The translations under genes were made by a program, and so were the position numbers. Source: Vandiemenella viatica (Eukaryota > Arthropoda > Insecta > Orthoptera > Morabidae). Taken from it: a stretch of 64,000 bases of DNA. Shown here one piece after another: positions 9,460-18,988 of this stretch. Position 1 is the stretch's first letter, and every line of letters begins with the position of its first letter. The DNA is taken from NCBI GenBank assembly GCA_031002005.1, contig JARYHS010011408.1, positions 224,047,473 through 224,111,472 on the forward strand, in the 5' to 3' direction. Below the pieces are notes generated by a model that saw only the letters and a list, made by a program, of their open reading frames with translations, did not search any database and had not been told where the DNA came from.

Positions 9460-11640
9460 TACCAATATCTACATCTATACTCTGCAATTCACAATTACTG
9501 TGGGTGGCAGAGGGTGCTAAGCACCAATCCTATTTTAGAGTATTCCAATCCCGAATAGAACGAGGAAAGAAAGAATACATAAATATATCAGTACGGCATC
9601 TTATCTCTCGAATCTTATCCCTTCTGTCATTGCGACCTAAATAAGTTGGCGGAAGAAGTATTTAGTTGCACTCGTAAATTAGAGATTTTCGCATATTCTC
9701 CAACAAATTTAAACGAAAACGACGTCGTCTGTCCGTCAAACAATCCCAGCCTAACCCACGTATCAGCTCTGTGACACTTACATAAGGACTGTAACTAGCG
9801 GTCACGAATCGAGCGGCTCTCTTCTGTACTTTCTCTAACGTGTCAATCAATCCCTTGCGATACGGATCCCAAATTGCACAACAGTGTTCCAAATGCGGAC
9901 GCACTAGTGTTTTGTACGCTATTTCCTTTGTATGAGCATTGCAGCTTCTCAAAATACGACCTATAAAACGTAGTTTAGAATTAGCTTTGCCTACGACGGA
10001 AGTTATGTGCAAGTCCCATTTCATGTTGCTTTGTACTGTTACGCCTATATACTTCAGGGAATCGACCGTGTCAACAACTGAATTGTTAACTTTGTACTCG
10101 TGAGCAAACGGGGTCTTTTTATTACTTATTTGCATTGCCTTGCACTTTTTACAGTTAAGTGTAAGCTGCCATTTACGGCACCATTCCGAAATAACATCCA
10201 AATCGCGCTGTATTTCTAAGCAATCGTCAGAGCACCCCACTTCCCTATAAATAAGTGTATCATCAGCAAAAAATCGCATCCTGCAATTAACGTAGTCACC
10301 GAGATCGTTTATAAAAATTAAGAAAAGAGGTGGTCCTATTACACTTCCTTGAGGAACGCCCGAAGTAACATCTAGCTTTGAAGAGGCTTCCCCGTCAACA
10401 ACGACATACTGCGACCGACCAGTTAGAAAATCGCGTATCCATTCGCAGATCTGATCAGATATACCGTACGCTCGAATCTTCGCCAAAAGGCGGTTATGTG
10501 GTACAGAGTCAAAAGCCTTCTGGAAATCCAAGAAAATAGCATCAACTTGTGATCCTGCATCGATAATCTTCATTACGTCATGCGAAAATAGAGCCAGTTG
10601 CGTTTCACACGAACGGTTCTTACGAAATCCGTGTTGGTTTGCTGTAAGTAACTCGTTTTCATCCAGAAACTTCATAACGTTAGAGCATATGACATGCTCC
10701 AGAATTCTACTGCAGACAGATGTTAGAGATATGGGTCGATAATTCCTAGGATCTCTCCGATCACCTTTCTTGAAAACGGGAATCACCTGCGCTATTTTCC
10801 AGTCAGAAGGTACTTTTCTTTCTTCTAAAGATTTACGAAATATATCTGATAGAAATGGTTCTATTTCTTCCGCGTATTCCGAAAATAATCTTACTGGAAT
10901 ACCATCAGGACCCGGCGCCTTCCCCCACTTCAGGAGCTTTAATTGCTTTATGATACCTATACTATCAATTTGAACTGGATCCATCTCAAATTCTACACGC
11001 CGTGCAAAAGCGGGAATGTTTTCCATGTTTTCGTCAGTGAAAGAATTTTTAAATTCGGTGTTAAATACGGTAGCCTTTTCGCGGCTGTCATCAACTTCCC
11101 GGCCGTCTTGTAGTAGAACTGACATATTGTTGCCACTACCACTAACTTTTTTTACATACGACCAAAATTTCTTTGGGTTTTCGTTGAGACTCTTAGAAAG
11201 TGAGTTGCATCTAAAGTCGTTAAAAGCCTCGCGCATCGCATTTTTAACATGTTCTCTTGTCTCAGCTAACTTTTCTAAATCACTCCTATACATCGTCGTC
11301 CTTGAGCGTGCATGTATCTTCCTTTGTTTTTTAAGTAACCGTTTAATTTCACGTGTATACCACGGGGGATCGTTCTCAACCCTGATTGTCCTATTCGGTA
11401 TATGTAAGTCCATACCTTCCCTGATTATATGCATGAACCGAAGCCACATCTCTTCAACCGAGCCTCTTCCTTCTATAAAGGTAATGTAATTATCCCTCAA
11501 AAACGTTCTTAAACTCTCCTTTGGGGCCTTAATAGTAAGTTTTGTTTGGAAATGAACAAATCCAAATATTGGTTCCAAAGACGAAAAGTCCAGAAGAAAA
11601 ATAAAATCAGGTTAGATTTCCTATCCCACCTTGCGAATGC
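9460..11640 (-). mobile_element. LINE family A (CR1/Jockey group), 5'-truncated but nearly intact RT
   Basis: This non-LTR retrotransposon is inserted on the minus strand. The RT ORF (next entry) is followed by a 3' tail that ends near 9460 in GAGTATAGATGTAGATATT. That is a short TAGATG-type repeat, in keeping with CR1-group elements, which end in short tandem repeats rather than poly(A). In frame upstream of 11578 the reading runs only about 11 more codons before a stop at 11612-11614, and no endonuclease domain is present. The copy is therefore 5'-truncated, as is usual for LINEs. No target duplication was identified. Confidence 0.85.
9662..11578 (-). CDS. LINE reverse transcriptase, intact over 638 codons with a premature stop
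   Basis: The protein copies LINE RNA into DNA at the chromosomal nick. A linker occupies residues 1-195 and the RT domain about 205-480. The motifs are APGPDGIP (about 221-228), NYRPISL (about 279-285), HGFRKNRSCETQ (about 316-327), FLDFQKAFDSVPH with catalytic Asp351, GVPQGSVIGPP (about 407-417) and FADD at 437-440, holding the other two catalytic Asp. The common family form of the fifth motif is GPLL, so GPPL looks like a mutation. A connection region follows. The listed first codon is TTG within an open frame, not a true start. The TAA at 9662 is in frame with a further 43-codon continuation carrying the conserved RSIRDWNTL ending. That continuation closes with TAG at 9530-9532, so the ORF lost its last about 43 residues to one nonsense change. 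Confidence 0.9.
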   Translation of the reverse strand: MEPIFGFVHFQTKLTIKAPKESLRTFLRDNYITFIEGRGSVEEMWLRFMHIIREGMDLHIPNRTIRVENDPPWYTREIKRLLKKQRKIHARSRTTMYRSDLEKLAETREHVKNAMREAFNDFRCNSLSKSLNENPKKFWSYVKKVSGSGNNMSVLLQDGREVDDSREKATVFNTEFKNSFTDENMENIPAFARRVEFEMDPVQIDSIGIIKQLKLLKWGKAPGPDGIPVRLFSEYAEEIEPFLSDIFRKSLEERKVPSDWKIAQVIPVFKKGDRRDPRNYRPISLTSVCSRILEHVICSNVMKFLDENELLTANQHGFRKNRSCETQLALFSHDVMKIIDAGSQVDAIFLDFQKAFDSVPHNRLLAKIRAYGISDQICEWIRDFLTGRSQYVVVDGEASSKLDVTSGVPQGSVIGPPLFLIFINDLGDYVNCRMRFFADDTLIYREVGCSDDCLEIQRDLDVISEWCRKWQLTLNCKKCKAMQISNKKTPFAHEYKVNNSVVDTVDSLKYIGVTVQSNMKWDLHITSVVGKANSKLRFIGRILRSCNAHTKEIAYKTLVRPHLEHCCAIWDPYRKGLIDTLEKVQKRAARFVTASYSPYVSVTELIRGLGWDCLTDRRRRFRLNLLENMRKSLIYECN

Positions 11641-12196
11641 GCAGTTCAGAAACATAAAAACATATTAGCATAAAGTTTACACAATTCATAGACAGATGTG
11701 TCTAATAATTTCCTCGATTCGTAAACGTAGATCGTACTGAATGGACACAGCCTAACGGACGCTAAACACTGGTTAAAACAAAATGGAATTGTGTTGTTAC
11801 ATTGCTGAACTGGATGGGGACAACCACATTCGCTGTGACGAATTCCTTCTCCTCTCATACTATTGCTTGAAGATGCAACGCCTCGTGACACAGGGGAGCA
11901 GCACAGCATCAAAGGCCCTTTGAGCGTCCCGAGCTTATTTATGGCACGGAGGCAGGCGAGACGGGCCCTGAGCTGTGGCGACTACCACATAAACACTTGC
12001 CAGGCCGCGAGACGCGTCCTGCTCCACTAAACTTTTATTACCATCTCCGCTTACCAGCTCCCATCGCGCAGTCAGAGGAAACATAATGAGACCCAGATGA
12101 GTCGATGTTTTTTCTCTGGCTTCGAGTTTTAACCGACCTTAAAGTTTAGCTTAAACATGTGTTACAAAACCGCAATACATAAACGTAGGTCAATTT
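11641..12196. other. Unassigned; contains a CpG-rich block at about 11930-12040
   Basis: Most of it is featureless. The block near 11930-12040 (GGCACGGAGGCAGGCGAGACGGGCCC, GCCGCGAGACGCGTCC) stands out in GC and CpG against the intron and may be a conserved noncoding or regulatory element. No exon signals were found. Confidence 0.3.
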
Positions 12197-12360
12197 TTTC
12201 CCTTTCTGGCTTTACTCCTCGTAGAGGTCATTAGAAGCGGGATGGGATTTGAGGAAGAGGGGGAGGGGAGTAGTGGCAAGGAACAGGGACGAAACATCCC
12301 GGCATTTATCTGAATGGTTTCGGGAAATCATGACAGCCGAAATGTGAGTGGCTGGTGTGA
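12197..12360 (-). mobile_element. tRNA-derived SINE, degenerate
   Basis: GGCTTTACTCCTCGTAGAGG, then GGGACGAAACATCCCGGCATTT, then GGTTTCGGGAAATCATGAC, matching the minus-strand SINE body with a purine-rich expansion in the middle. The head is missing. Confidence 0.6.
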
Positions 12361-12373
12361 ACTTTTCACTCAA

Positions 12374-12767
12374 GGGAGCGTCCATAAAGTACGTAACTCA
12401 GTCTAGGGGAGGGGTTGACTGGAAAGCTTCGCTGTGTTACGTGGTGTGGCGAGGAGTGGGGGTGGGGGTGGGGAGAATTCCGAGCCAAGCCACGTATTTT
12501 TTCATTCATATTATTCGACACATTTAAACTAAGGTACAGAATACACAACAGCATGTGAATATTTATTTCCGTCGCTTAATTATCCCCATATGTAATTTAC
12601 GATATTCCGACAAGAGAAAACAGTACAAAATGTCTTCTGGAATCAATAGGAGAAAAAGCTACGTGCCAAGCGGCAGGAGGGGGAGGGGTAAAATCAAAAG
12701 CCACGTCTGGGAACAGGGGGAATTCATAAGAGGCCAAAATGGAACTACTCAGCTTATGGACGTTCCC
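12374..12767. mobile_element. MITE, GCGTCCATAAA family, copy 1 (394 bp)
   Basis: The terminal inverted repeats are GGGAGCGTCCATAA at the left and the complement of GGGAACGTCCATAA at the right. Both are flanked by CAA (12371-12373 and 12768-12770), a possible 3-bp target duplication. The interior has no coding capacity but has purine-rich G tracts. Two relatives with the same terminal core lie at 31765 and 32346. The superfamily is not certain. Confidence 0.75.
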
Positions 12768-13908
12768 CAATTAGTGTGGTTAGCTAGATGCCGACAGTTA
12801 CCAGACGGCCTCTGATGAATTACTTAAGTTATTAGCATTTCCACACCAATTAGGATAACAGCGTGTTTGGAGGATAAAGCCCCACTCTCGTCTCCAACAC
12901 ATGCCAGCTGAATGCTCACTTTTGTTTTAATTAAACGTAGTTAATGACTTATTACCGCCCAAAAATGAGAGATACTGTTGTTAATTACAGAAATGATAAT
13001 CACTGTTGCAAAAGAAATATCATTTAATTTATTTAACACAGTTTGTTGAAATTAATATAATAAACACCCGTGCTGCATTTCAACAGGCTCCTAATAAACT
13101 TCACATCATATTATAGCTTTCATACAACGAAGCGCCATAAATATTTACAGATCGGGCGCCTAATATACAATGTGACAGATCAGCTGTTATTTGCCAGACC
13201 AAATTTTTACAATGATAGCTAACGATATTCAACTTAAGCTGAAGTCTACGGCTTGTAGAACCCTACAAAAATACAAATCAATTTGCAGATATCGATACAA
13301 TTTTTCATAAACACTTATAGTTAATCAGAGCAAAATAATCTAGTATTAATAATAATAAAACTGTAATAATAATAAAAAAACTAATTGTAATAATAAATGA
13401 TTGGAGGGTTGTGAGATTGCCACATTGGACTGGATGTAGTTAAAAGATGTGTTTCGAAAACAAAAAAAAACATAAAATAATGCCCATGGTAATGCGCTCC
13501 TCCACTAGAAGCAAGACAAGCAACACACTGCCAGAACGCTTTCAGTTCCCTCTACAAGTGAACAAGTAAATAATTCCAAGCAAAAATTGAAAGTTCCATC
13601 TGATGTTGAATAAGGCAGATGGGTCATTGAATCTGGTGGCCTATTTCAGGTGTGACCAACGTTTAGTAGTAAGTAATGTGTTCCGTAAGGTGCAAACACA
13701 TTATATTTGAAATTGAAATAATTATAATGATAGGGTTATGCACTTTAGTAAAATGCGTTACGTCTGGAAACTGGACATGAACTTGGTAGTTCGGCAATGT
13801 TCGGCGAGTCTGATGATGCCCGAAGTATTAGTTACACTCGCCGCCACCACAGCACTGCTTGGTTAATCAGGAAATATCACGTAAATAACTTTAATTGATT
13901 TGCACTTA
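12768..13908. other. No recognised feature
   Basis: AT-rich, with an (AAT/ATA)-rich run near 13350-13400. No gene or mobile element was recognised. Confidence 0.4.
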
Positions 13909-14618
13909 CACTGATCAGCCAAAACATTATGATCAACTGTTTATTAGTGTGTTGGTCCATCTTTGGAGAGCAATACGGCAGCAATTAGGCGTGGATGGAT
14001 TCGAAAATTCTTCCGGAGTTGCCTGACATCAGATGTCTACGCACAGGTCACGCAATTCTCCCAAATTATAGGCCGGTTGTTTGTGGCCGCGGCTTCTGGG
14101 AACGTGCATCTAGGAAACGGCGAGGCTGGTCGGCTGTTCGCATGATACTGTAGAGAGCATCTACGCAGAGTGGTTGAAGGACGGTGAAACCACTACTGGG
14201 CGACAAGGTGATGGATATGAGAGATATGAGAGATATGAGAGATAAGTCTTTCCCGGCGTATCTTTGATATAAATTCTTCCGGCGGCAAACCCGCGAAGAA
14301 TTTATATCAAGGTGGTGGATGTCCACGCCTCATCAAAGAACGCGGAGGTCGGAGGTTTGCCCGCTCTGTGAAGTGGGACAGGCGGCAATCTGTGGCAGAT
14401 CTGACAGCAGAGTGTGCTCCGAAACACTTGTGCCTGCACCAGCATTGTACTCTGCTGGAATTGTGTGACCTGTGCGTAGAAATCTGGTGTCAGACAACTC
14501 CGGAAACCTAACAGGTACTTTTTGAATCCATGCCATGTCAAATCGCTTCTGTATTGCGCTTCAAAAATGGACCAACACACTAATAAGTAGGTGGTCATAA
14601 TGTTTTGGCTGATCAGTG
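13909..14618. mobile_element. Tc1/mariner fold-back element (710 bp)
   Basis: Perfect 24-bp termini start CACTGATCAGCCAAAACATT at the left, with the exact complement at the right, and both are flanked by TA (13907-13908 and 14619-14620). Inverted homology continues inward about 150 bp (TTAGTGTGTTGGTCCAT; CGCACAGGTCAC). From about 14160 to 14410 the plus strand resembles coding sequence for the N-terminal HTH region of a Tc1-like transposase. At about 14405-14455 the same region reappears inverted, so the right half is a backward copy of the left end. It cannot encode an active transposase. Confidence 0.85.
14217..14320. mobile_element. Short hairpin insertion in the Tc1-like element
   Basis: About 100 bp interrupts the transposase-like sequence between CAAGGTGATGGAT (14204-14216) and CAAGGTGGTGGAT (14308-14320), which looks like a target duplication. 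It begins with about three copies of GATATGAGA. It ends with a perfect 16-bp stem, TTGATATAAATTCTTC (14264-14279) against its complement (14295-14310), around a GC-rich 15-nt loop. Confidence 0.65.
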
Positions 14619-15370
14619 TATATTGTTAAATGAAATGTAATTGCGATTCCAGCTAAAATGCAATTGTCTTTTGTTGAGAAACCGCAAAAGAAATACGTAG
14701 GAAAGAGATAAAGAAATTAAAAAAAAAATAGTGCGACTTTCGTTTAAATTTACATGCTCTATTTTATTACGACGTCTAGATGCATAAATACATGTAAGGA
14801 TAAGAGCATCCGATTTTCACACTTCATTAGCTGTAATAGTTACTATAATCAGGTAACAGCATAAGCAGAGATTTTTTTTGATTTTTGTTTTTTTTTTTTA
14901 CAAAAGAAATGAATCAGAGAAGTTTATTAAAATCATAGAAAGTTAAACGAAACGCAACCAATCATGAAATACATTACTCAAATAAATAATAGTTACTCGT
15001 TTTTGAAATTATACTTTATTTAGAAACATTTTCAAAATAGTAAATATTTTGGTCATTTAAAATTAGATGCATTTATGTAAAAAGGTAGTAGCCAAAAACT
15101 CCAAGAACCTAATCACAGAAAGCTTACTCCCTTGTAAATAATATCAATAAAAAATTCAGTAGTTAACACTTATTGATTTTTCCTTAAAAACTTTTTCAGA
15201 ATAAATTCTTAATACCACCATAGGTGATATGTATCATTTTTGACGGGCTTTTAAACTAATAAAGTTTTAATTACTTACACAAAAATCAGTATTTACACAA
15301 AACTCGATGGTACTATAAAAAAAAAGCTGTGTCAGATGTAAGAGAGGTTAATTGGTGAAAGAAAACTATA
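14619..15370. other. No recognised feature
   Basis: AT-rich, with several A and T tracts and no recognised repeat. Confidence 0.4.
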
Positions 15371-15522
15371 CAGGGTGGTCCCGAATTCATGGTACAAACT
15401 TTAATGGTAGGTACAGGACATTGTAACAATAATTTATTGCATATGAATGTATGGTCGCAAGTGACGCGGTGAGGCGCAAACAGGGGCGCCAGCGCACTTC
15501 AGCACTGATGTACCGACTTACC

Positions 15523-15748
15523 ACCGAGCGTGGTGGTGTAACGGTTAGCGTTCTGGCCTCGCATTCGGGAGGACGGCGGTTCGAATCCCCGTCCGGGCAT
15601 CCAGATTTGGGTTTTCCATGGTTTCCCCAAATCTCTCCAGGCGAATGCCGGGATGCTTCCTTCAAAAGGCCATGGCCGAATTCCTTCGCATTCCTTGTCC
15701 CCATCCTTTCCTGTCTCTAAAGACCTCGCTGTAAGAGAGACGTTAAGC

Positions 15749-15788
<40 letters not shown>
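15523..15788 (+). mobile_element. tRNA-derived SINE, full-length and young-looking
   Basis: A complete copy: the head has an A-box (TGGTGTAACGGTTAGCG) and a B-box (GGTTCGAATCC) for RNA polymerase III. The body is CCAGATTTGGGTTTTCCATG through AAAAGGCCATGGCCGAATTCC and GTCTCTAAAGACCTCGCTG, and the 3' end is a poly(A) tract of over 30. ACTTACC occurs just before it and just after the A-tract, a likely short target duplication. It is inserted inside the mariner-like element. Confidence 0.9.
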
Positions 15789-15789
<1 letters not shown>

Positions 15790-15812
15790 GCACTTACCTG
15801 AATGCCACGTTT

Positions 15813-16085
15813 GGGGCTCGATGGATTGGGCGTGATGGACCAGTACCTTGGCCACACCGATCTCCCGATTTATCGAGCATCGATTACTTTTATGGGGACA
15901 TCTAAAAGCATCTTGTTTATGAGACTCCAGTTGACTCAGATGAGGATCTCGTTGCTCGCATATCCGTAGCTGCTGCAGGTGTGCGTGAAATACTAGGCAT
16001 CTTTGAACGTGTACGCCAATCGCTCCACCGACGCTGTCAAGCATGTATCGCTACTGGTGGACGCAATTTTGAACACTTAATGTAA
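15813..16085 (+). pseudogene. Mariner-like transposase, C-terminal fragment with frameshift
   Basis: Translation gives RWIGRDGPVPWPHRSPDLSSIDYF, read in short pieces: R-W-I-G-R-D-G, then R-S-P-D-L with the last catalytic Asp region. A small frameshift follows, and then the frame reads VYETPVDSDEDLVARI and ends RRCQACIATGGRNFEHLM. These are the characteristic C-terminal motifs of a mariner/Tc3-annotated transposase family common in insects. The N-terminal DNA-binding part and the first catalytic Asp are absent. Confidence 0.8.
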
Positions 16086-16262
16086 ACATGACATTTGTCA
16101 ACAACGCTTTCAATAAAAGCTTTGTTTTTTCTTTTGGCTGTTATTTCCCCTGTTTACGACACACCGCGTCACTTGCGACCATACATTCCTATACAATAAA
16201 TCATTGTTACAATGTCCTGTACCTATCATTAAAGTTTGTACCATGAATTCGGGACCACCCTG

Positions 16263-17234
16263 AATTTAGTCTATCTTGCTGAATTTTTTTGAAACTTCGA
16301 TCGATGTAGACTGCAAGAGATCGTTTGGTTAGTACATATTTTATACTCTCTACGCAAGTGGTAATCAGCATATTGCCGGCCGTTCCCGTTATAAAATTGT
16401 TCTCAAAACTTGCCCTTGCACTGTATGATTCATAGTGAGAAACAAAGGAATGCGGAATAGTTCGTTCACTATCTCCTGTGACGGTGAAGTATTAGTGTAG
16501 TACGTAATCACTCTGGATCCCTTTCGATCACCCACTGTCAAATCAAAAAGGGTGCATCAAGGTGGTAGATGAGTCTCTGATATAGCTGCAGTCACAATAA
16601 CAAGTTCAACTTAAACTGATTTACACTCTAAAACGAACTTGCAATTACGTTTTCCTTGCTCAATTAAAAAAAAAAGAGAGAGAGAGATCATTTCTGAATA
16701 GGAAAGTGTTTCGTGTGGATCTTAGTTACGATTTATTCTGGAAGCTAATACAATGTGAGATCAAGCTAATGAAAGAAACAAGTGACCCGTAGTGTTTACA
16801 TCCACATACGTATCGCTCTCTGTGATGTTGTGATCTATAGCCTTGCTGTTTTGTTTTTTAAATTACTTTTTTTATTTCCTTATATCCTGGAAATCTAGCT
16901 ACCGACTACAAGATTCTTCTCCTAACAACTTTTTGCGTTAAAATCGTTTTTCTGTTAACTTACTGATTGATTTCTGCGTTAATATTGCTCAGACTATCCA
17001 GATACATGAAATACTTTGTTAAAACCGTTCACGATCAATATGCTGATCGGAGTAAGGAATCTATAGTACTTAATTAAGTTCAGTGCACGAAGCTACTATC
17101 CAACGAAATTTCGAAAGTCACACGGCGAAGATTCACAGTGTTTACTTCTCGGCCACGATCATAGACAGCTTTCCCGTCAGCAAACTGTCATCACCACCAT
17201 CATCATCAGTGTTCTACCCTGAGGCAGATTTCAC
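16263..17234. other. No recognised feature; short GA microsatellite at 16674-16687
   Basis: AT-rich intron with a poly(A)-(GA)n tract. Nothing else was recognised. Confidence 0.4.
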
Positions 17235-17420
17235 TTGGTATCTCTCCATGCTCTCTTGTTTTCTGCCCTCCTCTTAACGGTTATGTAGTTTCTGTTTCCC
17301 TTACTGTCATCTATAATGTTACACTTCCTTCTTCCTCCAACTCTCTCCCACAAACTAAATCTTCCAAGGAGTCTGTTATCAAGCACTACTCTCTCAAAGA
17401 ATGTCCCCAGCAAACTACGG
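17235..17420 (-). mobile_element. Possible LINE 3' coding tail
   Basis: The minus-strand frame reads VGGRRKCNIIDD, then a short basic stretch ending RAENKRAWRD. That ordering (Gly-Arg-Arg-Lys, a hydrophobic-Asp-Asp stretch, then a basic segment with a final W-R) is typical of the extreme C-termini of insect LINE polyproteins. The piece is too short for family assignment and could be chance. Confidence 0.4.
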
Positions 17421-18743
17421 AACGTGATTAACTGAAGTTTGTTGAGTATGAACAGTTATATGATTCCTACAATATACTCTAAATTCATTTAACATTACAA
17501 TTTAAAATAATATACGGTAGAGAAAGAAAAGTTTTTGGCCAATCACGATTGGGCTCATATCTAACGACAGTGAGCATCATTTTGTATTGGAAAAATTGTT
17601 ATTGCAAGACAGCTTCTGATAGCTTCTTCGTTTGCTCAGTTTCATCCCAAGATGCACACAAATAACAATTTTTGATCGCCTTCACTTCTTGTCGTGTTAA
17701 TTGTGGTCTATAATCCGAGGTTTGGTTCGATCCTCTCGACAGAGGCATACCTGGCCTGGATTCGGAAGCACGATAGTCAGTTCCTTCCCTCCAGGTATTT
17801 ATGTACTGTTTTCACGTGTGTAGATGACTATGATCGATTTCGTTATGTATACTGTGTATACTTGTATCATAATAAAGGAAGGGAGAACTTGAGATCCGGT
17901 AACGCCTCTTTCACTTCCTACTACATTCAAATCCCTGCATTTGCTAGTAGTACTATGCAAAGACACCGCCAAGGTGAAATACTTGTCAGTGGTCCAACGC
18001 GGCCTATGAATAGTAGAGATTATCGCCGGTAACGCAATGGCGACTCCGCCCCCGCGCTTCTAAAACCGTGACTCTGCGAACTCGTTTATTACACCCTCTT
18101 CCCCTTCTCTTCAAGGCGTCTGATTTCGATGCATACAAAGTAATGATTTAAGTAAAAAAAAAACCTGGAAAATATTTGTTTTATCTCACGTGAAATTTAT
18201 TCAGAATTTCGTAATCGTCACCGCTCCTCTATTCGTCCCGGGTGGTGATTGAACATGTTGCCAGGCAAGATGGACCAGAGTTCACTGATACACCGAAGTT
18301 CTCATAGTACAAGTTCGCGGGTTCATGCTCCTATTAAGACGAAGAACACGATCTTACTAACAGGGGACTGTATATTCATTGTTATTGTTCTCTTCAACAA
18401 TTTCATGTCTTCTGTTGTCTCATAAACTGATAACAATATCCATTGTTTGCGCCATCAACCTCAGTCGGGATAGCCTAATTCAAACTGATAATTCGACAGA
18501 GGAACGTGGAATCAGAAACTGATAGTACAAAGTGACATCATAACGTTTCTGTGTTAGCTGGTGATCATATAACAAACGTCAAATGGAAATTTGTTCTGAC
18601 TCTTCGGTTGGAAGTCAAAGCATGATCAGATATAACGACTGGTGAATTCTCTGTGATTGAAGTAGGTACAGATCTTTGATTCCTGAGCGCCGACCAGCCA
18701 CCTATGTAAGTACCATACGGTAAAACCTTGATGGTGGTCTGAT
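17421..18743. other. No recognised feature
   Basis: Mixed composition. An open frame at 17694-18032 has no recognisable domain. Confidence 0.4.
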
Positions 18744-18988
18744 TTTTTTTTTAACTTATGGGTTTACGCCTCGTTGACGTCGAGGTCATTAGTGGGGGGA
18801 GAGGACTGGGGGCAAGGAACGGGAAGGAATTTGATCATGACCTTTTGAAGGGAGAATCCTGGCATTCTCCTGAAATGATTTGGGGAAACCATGGAAAACC
18901 GAAATCTGGATGCTTGGACGGGGATTCGAATTCACGCCCGCTCGAACGCGAGGCCAGTGCGCTGCCGCTCATCCACCACGCTCGGTAT
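18744..18988 (-). mobile_element. tRNA-derived SINE, full-length minus-strand copy
   Basis: T-tract, GGGTTTACGCCTCGTTGACG, GGGCAAGGAACGGGAAGG, GGGGAAACCATGGAAAACC, GGACGGGGATTCGAA, and a head complement ending CACCACGCTCGG. Moderately diverged. Confidence 0.85.

Larger units (their letters stand above)
15371..16262. mobile_element. Mariner-like DNA transposon with about 105-bp inverted repeats, internally deleted
   Basis: The left terminus, CAGGGTGGTCCCGAATTC onward, has an almost exact complement at 16155-16262. The match extends about 105 bp to TGGTCGCAAGTGACGCGGTG. TA precedes the left end; the right flank is AA, so the TA duplication is not intact. The interior keeps only the C-terminal part of a transposase and is split by a SINE. 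Confidence 0.85.

Noticed and set aside
10770..11489. Plus-strand ORFs of 67 and 157 codons
   Set aside because: Antisense shadows of the LINE reverse transcriptase.
15523..15600. Possible genuine tRNA gene at SINE heads
   Set aside because: A- and B-boxes are present, but the cloverleaf pairing is poor and a constant SINE body follows in every copy.
15499..16044. 181-codon minus-strand ORF with poly-Phe
   Set aside because: It runs antisense across a SINE poly(A) and the mariner-like remnant; the Phe run is the complement of the A-tract.
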